Below are positions 34,019 to 43,387 of a stretch of 64,000 nucleotides of DNA, piece after piece (position 1 is the first letter of the stretch; the number at the start of each line of letters is the position of its first letter). The notes under the pieces are model-generated. The model was given only the letters and a program-made list of their open reading frames with translations, ran no database searches and was not told the DNA's origin. Source of the DNA: Nocardia coubleae NBRC 108252 (GTDB lineage: Bacteria; Actinomycetota; Actinomycetes; Mycobacteriales; Mycobacteriaceae); assembly GCF_001612805.1 (NCBI RefSeq), contig NZ_BDBD01000021.1, forward strand, positions 220,105 through 284,104, in the 5' to 3' direction. The position numbers and the translations under genes were made by a program.

Positions 34019-34897
34019 TCAGGCCAGTTTCAGCTCGGACAGTGCGCGCTGGTGGTCGCTGCGGTGCTTGAGCACCACGCCGAGCGTGGCCCGCACGGTG
34101 GCGTCGTCGAGGTCCTGGGAACCCAGTGCGAGCAGGGTGTTGCCCCAGTCGATCGTCTCGGCCACCGACGGCAGCTTCTTGAGCTGCATGCCGCGCAGCA
34201 CATGCACGATGCGCACCAGCTGCTCGGACACCACCGCCGACAGCTCGGGTACCCGGCTGGCCAGGATGCGGCGCTCGAGGTCTTCGTCGGGGAAGTCCAG
34301 GTGCAGGTACAGGCAGCGGCGCTTGAGCGCCTCGGACAGTTCGCGGGTGGCGTTGGAGGTGAGCACCACGAACGGCTTACGGGTGGCGGTGATCGTGCCG
34401 AGCTCCGGAACGGTGACCGCGAAATCGCTGAGGACCTCGAGCAGCAGACCCTCGATCTCGACGTCGGCCTTGTCGGTCTCGTCGATCAGCAGCACCGTGG
34501 GATCGGTGCGCCGGATCGCGGTGAGCAGCGGACGCGAGAGCAGGAACTCCTCGGTGAAGACGTCGGCTTTGGTTTCGGCCCAATCGTTTTCGCTCGACGC
34601 CTGGATCCGCAGGATCTGCTTGGCGTGGTTCCACTCGTAGAGGGCGCGAGCCTCGTCGACACCCTCGTAGCACTGCAAACGCACCAGTTCGGCATCGGCG
34701 ACCTGGGCCACCGCGCGCGAGAGTTCGGTCTTGCCGACGCCCGCCGGGCCCTCGATGAGCAGCGGTTTGCCCAGCCGGTCGGCGAGGAACACCGAGGTGG
34801 CCGTGGCCTTGTCGGCCAGGTAGCCGGTGGTGGCCAGCCGGGCGATGACGTCGTCGACCGAGGTGAAGATCGGTTCCTGTACCAGGGTCACGGTCAC
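34019..34897 (-). CDS. MoxR-family AAA ATPase (Rv2426c-type)
   Basis: A 292-residue AAA+ chaperone. Walker A is GPAGVGKTELS and Walker B is VLLIDETDKAD; sensor-like VLTSNATRELSEALKRRC follows. It is expected to act with the VWA protein encoded next. The GTG start at 34897 overlaps the proA stop as GTGA, so the chaperone pair is coupled to proA translation. An in-frame start 12 codons upstream would lie inside proA and is less likely. Confidence 0.9.
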   Translation of the reverse strand: MTVTLVQEPIFTSVDDVIARLATTGYLADKATATSVFLADRLGKPLLIEGPAGVGKTELSRAVAQVADAELVRLQCYEGVDEARALYEWNHAKQILRIQASSENDWAETKADVFTEEFLLSRPLLTAIRRTDPTVLLIDETDKADVEIEGLLLEVLSDFAVTVPELGTITATRKPFVVLTSNATRELSEALKRRCLYLHLDFPDEDLERRILASRVPELSAVVSEQLVRIVHVLRGMQLKKLPSVAETIDWGNTLLALGSQDLDDATVRATLGVVLKHRSDHQRALSELKLA

Positions 34898-36159
34898 ACC
34901 GGCCGAGTCTGGCCGTCGCCCCACACGATCCACTTGGTGGAGGTGAGTTCGGGCAGGGCCATCGGGCCGCGGGCGTGCAGCTTCTGGGTGGAGATGCCGA
35001 TCTCGGCACCGAAGCCGAACTGCTCGCCGTCGGTGAACGCGGTGGAGGCGTTGACCATCACGGCGGCGGCGTCGACGCGGGCGGTGAACTCACGCGCGGC
35101 GGCCAGGTCGGCGGTGACGATGGCCTCGGTGTGGCCGGTGCCCCAGGTGTTGATGTGCTCGACCGCGGCGTCGAGATCGTCGACGACCTTCACGGCGATA
35201 TCCATGGTGAGGTACTCCTCGCCCCAGTCGGCATCGGTGGCGGGCACCTGACCGGGCAGGTCACCGTGAATGGTGACGCCCGCGTCCTCGAGTGCCTTGC
35301 TCAGCCGCGGCAGCGCGGTCTCGGCGACGGCGGCATCGATGAGGAGCGTCTCGGCGGCGTTGCACACGCTGGGACGGCGGGTCTTGGCATTGAGCACGAT
35401 CGCCTCGGCCATGTCGAGGTCGGCGGCGCTGTGCACGTAGACGTGGCAGTTGCCGGTGCCGGTCTCGATGGTCGGCACCTGCGCGTCGCGGACGACGGCA
35501 TTGATGAGTCCCGCACCGCCGCGCGGGATGACCACGTCGACCAGGCCGCGCGCCTGGATCAGGTGGGTGACGCTCGACCGGTCGTTGCTGGGCAGCAGCT
35601 GCACCGAGTCGGCCGGAATGCCCTGGGCGGTGAGCGCTTCGCGCAGGATCTCCACGAGCGCGGCATTGGAGTTCGCCGCCGAGGACGAGCCGCGCAGCAG
35701 CGCCGCGTTGCCCGATTTCAGTGCCAGGCCGAAGGCGTCGACGGTGACATTGGGCCGCGCCTCGTACACCATGCCGACCACACCGAGCGGCACCCTGGTC
35801 TGCCGGATCTCGAGCCCGTTGGGCAGGGTGCTGCCGCGCACGACCACACCGACCGGATCGGGCAGGCCTGCGACCTGACGCAGACCCGAGGCGATCCCGT
35901 CGATGCGGGCCTTGGTGAGCCGCAGCCGGTCGAGCAGGTTCTCCTGGGTGCCCGCCGCGCGGGCGATCTCGATATCGGCGTCGTTGGCCGCGAGCACGCG
36001 GTCGGCCGCGGCGAGCAGCGCATCGGCCGCGGCGTGCAGTGCGTCGTTCTTCTGCGCCGTGGTGAGCTGAGCGAGCGCACGGGACGCGACGCGAGCCCTG
36101 CGGGCGGCGTCGTGCACCGCTGCGCGGATGTCGAGCTCGGGGGTCACTTCTACCGTCAT
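34894..36159 (-). CDS. proA: Glutamate-5-semialdehyde dehydrogenase (gamma-glutamyl phosphate reductase)
   Basis: A 421-residue NADPH-dependent enzyme, second step of proline synthesis, acting on the product of ProB (also in this window, 15 kb away). The catalytic Cys is in RRPSVCNAAETLL. Other family parts are RVPLGVVGMVYEARPNVTVD, VIPRGGAGLI and the end TSTKWIVWGDGQ. The ATG at 36159 is 7 nt after a TACGCT box with no ribosome site, so the transcript is probably leaderless. moxR overlaps its stop. Confidence 0.94.
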   Translation of the reverse strand: MTVEVTPELDIRAAVHDAARRARVASRALAQLTTAQKNDALHAAADALLAAADRVLAANDADIEIARAAGTQENLLDRLRLTKARIDGIASGLRQVAGLPDPVGVVVRGSTLPNGLEIRQTRVPLGVVGMVYEARPNVTVDAFGLALKSGNAALLRGSSSAANSNAALVEILREALTAQGIPADSVQLLPSNDRSSVTHLIQARGLVDVVIPRGGAGLINAVVRDAQVPTIETGTGNCHVYVHSAADLDMAEAIVLNAKTRRPSVCNAAETLLIDAAVAETALPRLSKALEDAGVTIHGDLPGQVPATDADWGEEYLTMDIAVKVVDDLDAAVEHINTWGTGHTEAIVTADLAAAREFTARVDAAAVMVNASTAFTDGEQFGFGAEIGISTQKLHARGPMALPELTSTKWIVWGDGQTRPV

Positions 36160-36166
36160 GGGTATC

Positions 36167-36172
36167 AGCGTA
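36167..36172 (-). promoter_or_regulatory. -10 box TACGCT of a leaderless proA promoter
   Basis: TACGCT is 7 nt before the proA ATG, with no Shine-Dalgarno sequence between. Confidence 0.55.
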
Positions 36173-36242
36173 CGCAGTGCGCCTGCTCCGCACGACGCCA
36201 CCCGGGACCCGGAATGTGGCTCCGACCGGCAGCGGGACCGAG

Positions 36243-36251
36243 TTATCCACA
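36243..36251 (+). promoter_or_regulatory. DnaA box between proA and rbsK
   Basis: A perfect TTATCCACA sits in the divergent proA-rbsK region, 100 nt before the rbsK start. It is a single box; function is inferred from consensus alone. Confidence 0.5.
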
Positions 36252-36342
36252 GGGTCTTGCGAGCAGGCGCCCCGCCACTCGACCACTGACGCCGAGTCTC
36301 AAGCGGCACCGCACAACGCCGTCGCCGCTAGATTCGAGGTTT

Positions 36343-37206
36343 ATGAACCACTCCGCCGCACCGACCGTCGTGGTGTTGGGCAGCGTCAATATGGACCTGG
36401 TCACCACTACCGCGCATCGGCCCGCCCCCGGAGAAACCGTGCTCGGCTCCGGCTTCGCCACGGTTCCGGGCGGGAAAGGCGCCAACCAGGCGATCGCGGC
36501 GGCCCGCTCCGGTGCCGACGTGCGTTTCCTCGGCGCGGTCGGCGACGACGCCTTCGGCGCCACCCTGCGTGCGACCCTCGACGGCGCGGGCATCGACACC
36601 ACACTGCTGCGCACGGTCCCCGGCCCCAGTGGGGTAGCGACGATCGTGGTCGACGGCGACGGCGAGAACAGCATCATCGTCGTGGCCGGCGCGAACGGCC
36701 GGATGACCGACCTGACCGAAGCGGAGCTCGCGACGATCGCGGCCGCCGACATCCTGCTGTGCCAGCTCGAGATCCCCCTCGAAACAGTCACAGCGGCCGC
36801 ACACCACGCCGGCTCCGCAGGCACCCTCGTCGCCCTGAACCCCTCCCCCGTCCAGCCGCTGCCCGCGCGACTGTGGGCCGATGTCGACCTGGCGATCGTG
36901 AATTCGCTGGAATACGAACAGTTCTCGTCGACCTTGGGACCGGTTGCGCACGTGGTGCGAACCCTGGGCGCCGACGGTGCGGTCTACCGTGGCGGCGACA
37001 CGGAACTGGTCGCCGGTGGGCGTCGTGTCGACGTGGTCGACACGACGGGCGCGGGCGATGCCTTCACCGGCGCCCTCGTAGCAACCTGGTCGCAGGGCGC
37101 GGCCGCCGCTCTGAACTGGGCAAACGCAGCCGGCGCCCTGGCGACTACCCAGCTCGGCGCCAGCGCGTCCATCCCCGGACGGGAACAGATCGCGGCCGCG
37201 TTGTAA
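36343..37206 (+). CDS. rbsK: Ribokinase
   Basis: A 287-residue PfkB-family kinase that phosphorylates ribose at O5. N-terminal GSVNMDLV, the substrate loop GGKGANQA, NPSPVQPLP and the anion hole and catalytic base in DTTGAGDAFTGAL are all present. The ATG at 36343 follows GAGG and a TAGATT box. No ribose transporter gene or repressor lies beside it. Position matches M. tuberculosis rbsK (Rv2436), although several genes between proA and rbsK there are missing here. Other PfkB sugars are possible substrates. Confidence 0.88.
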   Translation: MNHSAAPTVVVLGSVNMDLVTTTAHRPAPGETVLGSGFATVPGGKGANQAIAAARSGADVRFLGAVGDDAFGATLRATLDGAGIDTTLLRTVPGPSGVATIVVDGDGENSIIVVAGANGRMTDLTEAELATIAAADILLCQLEIPLETVTAAAHHAGSAGTLVALNPSPVQPLPARLWADVDLAIVNSLEYEQFSSTLGPVAHVVRTLGADGAVYRGGDTELVAGGRRVDVVDTTGAGDAFTGALVATWSQGAAAALNWANAAGALATTQLGASASIPGREQIAAAL

Positions 37207-37269
37207 ATGGGGTGCGCCGCCCACGACACGGCCCCTACCGTTGGTATTACACCAAGGAAAGGACCGACC

Positions 37270-38481
37270 ATGTTTCCCGTCGAGCTGCGCGGTACCCGAG
37301 CGCAGACGCTCATGTGGGCAGACGAGCACCAGATCGAGCAGGCCGCACTGAAGCAGCTCCGCAATATCGCGGAACTGCCCTGGGTGCACGGGCTGCGCGT
37401 GATGCCGGATGTGCACCTGGGCAAAGGCGCGACGGTCGGTTCGGTCATCGCCATGCGTGACGCGGTGGCGCCCGCCGCCGTCGGTGTGGATATCGGGTGC
37501 GGTATGGAGAGCGTGAAGACGGACCTGACGGCGGCGGATCTGCCCGACGACCTGCGCTCGCTCCGTTCGCGGATCGAGGAGGCGGTGCCGGTGGGGTTCA
37601 GCGCGCACAAGGAGGCGGTGAACGTCACCGCGCTGCACGCCGGGTCGCACGGGCAGTCCGCCCGCACCAAGGGATGGGACCGGTTCTGGCGTGAATTCGG
37701 CGAGCTGCACCCTGGTGTTTCCGCGTTGGAGTCCAAGGCGCAAAAGCAGATCGGATCGCTCGGCGGCGGCAATCACTTCATCGAAATCTGCCTCGACCAG
37801 GACGACGCCGTGTGGATCCTGCTCCACTCCGGCTCGCGCAATATCGGCAAGGAGCTGGCGGAGCGGCACATGGCGATCGCGCGGGCGCTGTCGCACAACC
37901 AGTCGCTGCCCGATCGGGACCTGGCCGTTTTTCTTTCCGGGACACCGGAGATGGACGCCTATCGCCGGGACCTCGCCTGGGCCCAGGAGTACGCGGCGCG
38001 CAATCGCGCGGTGATGCTGTCGCTGGTGTGCCGGGCGGTGCGGGACGAATTCGGTCAGCGGCCGGTGCGGTTCGAGGAGCCGATCAGCTGCCATCACAAC
38101 TATGTGGCCGAGGAGGTCATCGACGGCGTGCCGATGCTGGTGACCCGTAAGGGTGCGGTGCGGGCGGGTGCCGGTGCGCTGGCGCTGATTCCGGGGTCGA
38201 TGGGCACGCGCTCGTATGTGGTGCGCGGCAAGGGCAACCCGCTGTCGTTCCAGTCGGCCTCGCACGGCGCCGGACGCCGGATGAGCCGCAACGCGGCCAA
38301 GCGGCAGTTCACCGTCGCGGACCTGATCGCCCAGACCGAGGGCGTGGAGTCGCGCAAGGACGCGGGCGTGGTCGACGAGATCCCGGCCGCGTACAAGGAC
38401 ATCGACGAGGTGATCGCGGCCCAGACCGATCTGGTCGACGTGGTCGCGACCTTGCGTCAGGTCCTGTGCGTGAAGGGGTGA
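37270..38481 (+). CDS. rtcB: RtcB family RNA ligase
   Basis: A 403-residue GTP- and Mn-dependent RNA ligase joining 2',3'-cyclic phosphate (or 3'-phosphate) ends to 5'-OH ends. Metal-binding and catalytic segments are MPDVHLGKG, GVDIGCGM, GGGNHFIE, HSGSRNIG, CHHNYV and the guanylated His in SASHGAGR. No archease or RtcR activator gene is adjacent. The sequence AAGGAAAGGA precedes the ATG by about 6 nt. It is 63 nt downstream of rbsK. In bacteria RtcB repairs RNA cut by stress endonucleases; targets here are unknown. Confidence 0.93.
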   Translation: MFPVELRGTRAQTLMWADEHQIEQAALKQLRNIAELPWVHGLRVMPDVHLGKGATVGSVIAMRDAVAPAAVGVDIGCGMESVKTDLTAADLPDDLRSLRSRIEEAVPVGFSAHKEAVNVTALHAGSHGQSARTKGWDRFWREFGELHPGVSALESKAQKQIGSLGGGNHFIEICLDQDDAVWILLHSGSRNIGKELAERHMAIARALSHNQSLPDRDLAVFLSGTPEMDAYRRDLAWAQEYAARNRAVMLSLVCRAVRDEFGQRPVRFEEPISCHHNYVAEEVIDGVPMLVTRKGAVRAGAGALALIPGSMGTRSYVVRGKGNPLSFQSASHGAGRRMSRNAAKRQFTVADLIAQTEGVESRKDAGVVDEIPAAYKDIDEVIAAQTDLVDVVATLRQVLCVKG

Positions 38482-38542
38482 CTCGGCGGGCGGTCTGTAT
38501 CGCCGATCAAACCTGTCGGTGGGGTGGGGCAGCATAGGGCCC

Positions 38543-40666
38543 ATGACCACAGCGGCAGGTAACGACGTGCTCGACCTGATGGCTCCCGACCTGCGCGAAC
38601 GCGCCGAGGAGCTGCTCCGCGACCTCGCCGGGCCGCAGGCCCGGCTACGCGAGGACCAGTGGACGGCGATCGAGGCGCTCGTCGTGCGGCGCAGCCGGGC
38701 GCTCGTCGTCCAGCGCACCGGCTGGGGTAAGTCCGCGGTGTATTTCATCGCGGCCAAACTGCTGCGCTGGGCGGGTCGGGGGCCGACGGTGATCGTGTCG
38801 CCGCTGCTCGCCCTCATGCGCAACCAGGTGGCCGCCGCCGAACGAGCGGGGGTGGTGGCGGCCACCATCAACTCGGGCAATGTCACCGAGTGGGACGAGA
38901 TCCATCAGCGGGTCGCCGATGGTGCGGTCGATGTGCTGCTGGTGAGCCCGGAACGCTTGAACAATCCCGACTTCCGCGATCAGGTGCTGCCGAAACTCGC
39001 GGCCGATGCGGGGCTGGTCGTGATCGATGAGGCGCATTGCGTGTCGGATTGGGGTCACGATTTCCGTCCCGATTACCGCCGCATCCGCACCCTCATCGCC
39101 GACCTCGGCACCGATGTGCCGGTGCTGGCCACCACGGCGACCGCCAACGACCGGGTCGTCACCGATGTGGCCGGGCAGATCGGCACCGACACACTGGTGT
39201 TGCGCGGCACCCTGGATCGCGAGTCGCTGCACTTGTCGGTGGTCCGGTTCGACGACGCGGTGCAACGCACAGCGTGGCTCGGCGCCCACCTCGATCGGAT
39301 GCCCGGTTCCGGCATCATCTACTGCCTCACCGTCGCCGCGGCGAACGACCTGGCCGACGTGCTCGCCACCCACGGGCACACCGTCGCCGCCTACACCGGC
39401 CAAACGGACCCGGCCGAACGCGAAGCGCTCGAGGCTGCGCTGCTGAACAACGAAGTCAAGGCCCTGATCGCGACCTCGGCACTCGGGATGGGCTTCGACA
39501 AGCCCGATCTCGGTTTCGTGGTGCACGTCGGGGCGCCGTCCTCGCCGATCGCCTACTACCAGCAGGTCGGCCGCGCCGGGCGCGGCACCGACCGCGCCGA
39601 GGTGGTGCTGCTGCCCGGCCCGGAGGACGCGCGCATCTGGAGTTACTTCGCCTCCGTCGCCTTCCCCCGTGAACACATCGTGCGCTCGGTGCTCGCCGCA
39701 CTCGACACGGATCGGGCGATGTCGACGGCGGCGCTCGAACCGCTCGTGGAGCTGAACCGTTCGCGGCTCGAGATGGTGCTGAAAGTGCTCGACGTCGACG
39801 GCGCGGTTCGCCGGGTGCGCGGCGGCTGGCTGTCCACCGGACAGAGCTGGACCTACGACACCGAACGCTACGAACGTCTCGCCGCCGCCCGCGACGCCGA
39901 ACAGCAGGCGATGATCGACTACCAGTCGACCACGACCTGCCGGATGACGTTCCTGCGCCGCCAGCTCGACGACCCCGGCCTCGACGGCCTGGCCACCGCC
40001 GAGCTCGACTGCGGCCGCTGCGACAACTGCACCGGCACCCGCCCCGACACCAGCATCGACGACGCCGCGATCGCCGCCACCCGGGCCCGGCTCGACCGCC
40101 CCGGCCTCGACCTCGCCCCGCGCAAACAGTGGCCGACCGGCATGGCGAAACTCGGAATCCCGTTGTCGGGCAAGATCACCGGCGGCGCCGAGACCGGGCG
40201 GGTGCTCGGCCGGCTCACCGATCTGGGCTGGGGCCAACGCCTGCGGGCCCTGCTCGACGGGCCCGACGCCCCGGTACCCGACGCGGTGTTCGACGCCTGC
40301 ATCGCCGTACTGCGCGACTGGGACTGGGCGGCCCGCCCCACCTCGGTCCTCGCCCTGGAATCGCCGCGCTACCCCCAGCTCACCACCAGTCTCGCGCAGC
40401 GACTCGCCCAGATCGGGCGGCTCACCGACCTGGGCACCCTGCACGCGCGCCCCGACCGGCCCCCGGTCTCGGCGGCGAACTCGGCCCACCGCGTCGCGGG
40501 GTTGTTCGACTACTGGGAGGTACCCGACCTGTCGCAGGTGGACGGACCGATCCTACTGGTCGACACCCTTACCGACACCGGCTGGACCATGACCGTCGCC
40601 GCCCACGCCCTCCGGACGAGCGGCGCGGACGCGGTGCTGCCGTTCGCGCTGGCCACGCCGACCTGA
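38543..40666 (+). CDS. recQ: RecQ family DNA helicase with a C-terminal phosphoribosyltransferase-like motif
   Basis: A 707-residue 3'-5' helicase. Motif I is RTGWGKSAVYF, motif II DEAHC in VIDEAHCVSDWGHDFRPDY, and motif VI QVGRAGRG. Four Cys (TTCRMTF, then LDCGRCDNC) form the RecQ zinc site. The last 60 residues contain ILLVDTLTDTGWT, the pattern of a PRPP-binding loop, so the C-terminus resembles a phosphoribosyltransferase instead of a classical RQC/HRDC end. The ATG at 38543 is chosen because similarity to helicases begins soon after. It stands alone between rtcB and a methyltransferase. Confidence 0.88.
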   Translation: MTTAAGNDVLDLMAPDLRERAEELLRDLAGPQARLREDQWTAIEALVVRRSRALVVQRTGWGKSAVYFIAAKLLRWAGRGPTVIVSPLLALMRNQVAAAERAGVVAATINSGNVTEWDEIHQRVADGAVDVLLVSPERLNNPDFRDQVLPKLAADAGLVVIDEAHCVSDWGHDFRPDYRRIRTLIADLGTDVPVLATTATANDRVVTDVAGQIGTDTLVLRGTLDRESLHLSVVRFDDAVQRTAWLGAHLDRMPGSGIIYCLTVAAANDLADVLATHGHTVAAYTGQTDPAEREALEAALLNNEVKALIATSALGMGFDKPDLGFVVHVGAPSSPIAYYQQVGRAGRGTDRAEVVLLPGPEDARIWSYFASVAFPREHIVRSVLAALDTDRAMSTAALEPLVELNRSRLEMVLKVLDVDGAVRRVRGGWLSTGQSWTYDTERYERLAAARDAEQQAMIDYQSTTTCRMTFLRRQLDDPGLDGLATAELDCGRCDNCTGTRPDTSIDDAAIAATRARLDRPGLDLAPRKQWPTGMAKLGIPLSGKITGGAETGRVLGRLTDLGWGQRLRALLDGPDAPVPDAVFDACIAVLRDWDWAARPTSVLALESPRYPQLTTSLAQRLAQIGRLTDLGTLHARPDRPPVSAANSAHRVAGLFDYWEVPDLSQVDGPILLVDTLTDTGWTMTVAAHALRTSGADAVLPFALATPT

Positions 40667-40743
40667 TCCACTCCCGCCCAGCGCGTCCGATCCCGTACTC
40701 TCAGCAAGTACGCGCAGGTCGAACGGCCGACGATGGAGTCGTG

Positions 40744-41835
40744 ATGACGTCGAAGAAGCTGCCCCCGATTCCCGTGGTCCACGCGTTCGACCGGGTGCGC
40801 GACGCGCTGGCCAGACTCCACCGGCGGCTCGTCCCCGGCCATATCGCGCTGCTGGAACTGCAGTTCGCGGGATTCCTCTCCCAGGCCATCAGCACCGCCG
40901 CCGAGCTCGGCATCGCCGACCAGCTCGCCGACGGCCCGCGCACCTCGGCGCAACTGGCGAGCGCGCTCGACGTGGACGAGGACGGACTACGCAGGCTCCT
41001 GCGGCTGCTCGTGAGCTACGAGGTGTTCGCTCAGCGCCGCGACGGCAGATACGCCCTGACCCGCATCGGTGAGGCGTTGCGCGGCGACGCGGCGGTGACC
41101 ATGCGTGAGGTGGCCCGTTTCTTCGGCTCCCCCTACCACCGCAACCACTGGACCCATCTCGGTGATGCCGTCCGCACCGGCGAGGCGGTCGGCCAGGCGC
41201 TGGAGGGCGCGAGCTTTTTCGAATACGCCGCGCGCAATCGTGCGGTGGGCGACCTGTTCGATCGCGCGATGACCAGCATCGGCACGCTGTCGATCGAACC
41301 GCTGCTCGCCGCCTACGACTTCGGCCGGTTCGACACCCTCGTCGACGTCGGCGGCGGACGCGGCAGCCTGCTCGTCGAGATTCTCCGCAGGCATCCCTCG
41401 ACCACCGGGGTGGTGTTCGACCTGCCCGGCGTGGTCGAGGATCTGAGCTCCGATCTCGCGGCAGCCGGACTCGGGCGGCGCTGCACGGTGGAAGCGGGCT
41501 CGTTCTTCGAGGCCGTGCCCGCGGGCGCCGACGCCTATCTGCTCAAGAACATCGTCCACGACTGGTCCGACGAGCACGCCGAACGCATCCTGCGCACCGT
41601 CCGCGCCGCCATGGGCCCGGCCGCGACGCTGCTGGTGATCGAGCTGGTGCTGCCCGAGCATCATCGGCCGCACCCGGGCAAATTCGTCGATCTGGAGATG
41701 CTGGTCAATACCGAGGGCGGCCACGAACGCACCGAAGCCGAGTTCCGCGCCCTGCTCGACCGCAGCGGTTTCACCCTGACGCGCACGGTGGAGACCGTGG
41801 CGCCGGTCTGTGTCCTCGAGGCCGTCGCGCGCTGA
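40744..41835 (+). CDS. SAM-dependent O-methyltransferase (hydroxyneurosporene-type family)
   Basis: A 363-residue small-molecule methyltransferase. The N-terminal dimerisation winged helix (FLSQAISTAAELGIADQLAD, DEDGLRRLLRLL) precedes the Rossmann domain with the SAM motif TLVDVGGGRGSLLVEI. The catalytic His is in LKNIVHDWSDE. The family makes methyl ethers on polyketides, phenols and carotenoids, and the substrate here is unknown. GGAG lies 5 nt before the ATG. No biosynthetic cluster surrounds it. Confidence 0.85.
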   Translation: MTSKKLPPIPVVHAFDRVRDALARLHRRLVPGHIALLELQFAGFLSQAISTAAELGIADQLADGPRTSAQLASALDVDEDGLRRLLRLLVSYEVFAQRRDGRYALTRIGEALRGDAAVTMREVARFFGSPYHRNHWTHLGDAVRTGEAVGQALEGASFFEYAARNRAVGDLFDRAMTSIGTLSIEPLLAAYDFGRFDTLVDVGGGRGSLLVEILRRHPSTTGVVFDLPGVVEDLSSDLAAAGLGRRCTVEAGSFFEAVPAGADAYLLKNIVHDWSDEHAERILRTVRAAMGPAATLLVIELVLPEHHRPHPGKFVDLEMLVNTEGGHERTEAEFRALLDRSGFTLTRTVETVAPVCVLEAVAR

Positions 41836-41897
41836 TCGGGCCCGACACGCCGTCGCCGATTGTGTGTACCGCCGGTGAGCAGTGTTTCAATGCGGCT

Positions 41898-42287
41898 ATG
41901 ACCAGGACCACATTTGCTCGAACCCTGATGGCCGTCGCCACGGGCTGTGCGGCCGGCTTCACCCTTTTCACCGCCCCTGCCCAGGCGACGAACGAGAACC
42001 CGCTCGACTGCTCCGGCGTGCCGGGCGCCCAGGCCGCCGCCGACCGCGAAAGCGCACGACGCGGCATCGCCATCACCCCGCTGTGCTTCAGCGGCGGTCT
42101 CTACAGCGGCATCCACGCGGGCATCCCGCTGGCCGTGCTCAACCCGTTGACGATGCCCGGCACCAACACCGTGTGCGTCGCCGAACGCGAAACCGTCGAG
42201 GCGGCGGCCAAATTCGAATGGACCGAGCAGGTGCATGTGATGCCGATGTGCATCCAGCACCGGGCCTTTGGGGTGTACGAGCTGTAG
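41898..42287 (+). CDS. Small secreted protein, unknown function
   Basis: A 129-residue protein with a signal peptide (MTRTTFARTLMAVATGCAAG, cleavage likely after APAQA near residue 34). The mature domain of about 95 residues has four Cys (DCSGV, PLCFSGG, TVCVAE, PMCIQHR) that could make two disulfides. No family recognised. The ATG at 41898 begins the signal peptide; an in-frame ATG 12 codons upstream would spoil it. Confidence 0.75.
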   Translation: MTRTTFARTLMAVATGCAAGFTLFTAPAQATNENPLDCSGVPGAQAAADRESARRGIAITPLCFSGGLYSGIHAGIPLAVLNPLTMPGTNTVCVAERETVEAAAKFEWTEQVHVMPMCIQHRAFGVYEL

Positions 42288-42337
42288 TCGCGCGCCACGC
42301 GGGTCCGTTACCCGGCCACGGGGCGGGCCCGCTCGTC

Positions 42338-42343
42338 TATCGT
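42338..42343 (+). promoter_or_regulatory. -10 box TATCGT of a leaderless promoter for the LigD-type polymerase
   Basis: TATCGT is 7 nt before the GTG at 42351, with no ribosome binding site. Confidence 0.55.
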
Positions 42344-42350
42344 TGCGCGT

Positions 42351-43310
42351 GTGGCCAAGTCTGCGGCTCCGGCGGTCGAACTGCCGGTGGGTGAGTACAC
42401 GGTACGGGTCAGCAATCCCGATCGGGTGTACTTTCCCGAGCTCGGGGTGACCAAGCTCGACCTGGTGAACTACTACCTCAGCGTCGGCGACGGCATCGTC
42501 AACGCGCTACGCGACCGGCCGTGCATGCTGCACCGCTTCCCCAAGGGGCTGGCCGGTGACAAGGTCCATCAGAAACGGTTGCCCGCCGGTGCGCCCGACT
42601 GGATTCCGACCGTGCGGGTGTACTTCCCGCGCTACGGCAGGCACGCCGACGAACTCTGTGTCGAGAAGCTCGCCGACGTCGCGTGGGCGGTGCAGATGTC
42701 CACCGTGGAGTTCCATCCCTGGAATTCCCGCTCGACCGACACCGAGTCACCCGACGAGTGGCGCATCGACCTGGATCCCATGCCCGATTGCCCGTGGTCG
42801 CGGGTGCAGCGCGTCGCCGGGGTGGTGCACGAGGTCCTCGACGAGTTCGGTGCCGTCGGCTGGCCGAAGACCTCCGGCGGTCACGGCCTGCACGTCTACG
42901 TGCGGATCGCGCCCGAGCGCGGCTTCCAGCAGGTGCGCCGAGCGGCGCTGGCCTTCGCCCAGGAAGTCGAGCGACGCGCGCCCGACGACGTGACGACCGC
43001 GTGGTGGCGGCGCGATCGCGACCCCAAAGCCCTGTTCGTCGACTACAACCAGAACGCGCGCGACCACACCATCGCCGCCGCCTATTCGGTGCGTGGCGTT
43101 CCCGAGGCCACCGTGTCGACACCGGTGCGCTGGGACGAGATCGACTCCATCCATCCTCGTGATTTCACGATCCGGACCGTCCCCGCCCGCTACGCCGAAC
43201 TCGGTGACATCCAGGCCGACATGGACGACGCCGTCTTCGACATCACGCCACTGCTGGAACTCGCCGACCGCCACGGCGTGGACGAACCCGTCGACCTCGA
43301 CGAATCGTGA
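42351..43310 (+). CDS. Stand-alone LigD-type primase-polymerase
   Basis: A 319-residue archaeo-eukaryotic primase-fold polymerase like the polymerase domain of LigD, which fills or extends broken ends in non-homologous end joining and prefers ribonucleotides. Key parts: the start SNPDRVYFPELGVTKLDLVN, the 5'-phosphate-binding loop KGLAGDKVHQKR, WRIDLDPMP with the two metal-binding Asp residues, and SGGHGLHVYVRI with the catalytic His. The third Asp is in FVDYNQNARDHT. No ligase or nuclease domain is fused, and no Ku gene is near. It is the single-domain form known in mycobacteria as separate PolD proteins. Confidence 0.88.
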   Translation: MAKSAAPAVELPVGEYTVRVSNPDRVYFPELGVTKLDLVNYYLSVGDGIVNALRDRPCMLHRFPKGLAGDKVHQKRLPAGAPDWIPTVRVYFPRYGRHADELCVEKLADVAWAVQMSTVEFHPWNSRSTDTESPDEWRIDLDPMPDCPWSRVQRVAGVVHEVLDEFGAVGWPKTSGGHGLHVYVRIAPERGFQQVRRAALAFAQEVERRAPDDVTTAWWRRDRDPKALFVDYNQNARDHTIAAAYSVRGVPEATVSTPVRWDEIDSIHPRDFTIRTVPARYAELGDIQADMDDAVFDITPLLELADRHGVDEPVDLDES

Positions 43311-43387
43311 GGTCCTGGCTCGACGCGGTCCCGGCGGTCCGGAAGAATCGGAACTCTGCCCGCCCCGGCACCAACCAGGAGGACTTT

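Noticed and set aside
36328..38886. A long minus-strand open frame opposite rbsK and rtcB
   Set aside because: Shadow of two well-identified plus-strand genes; no recognisable protein.
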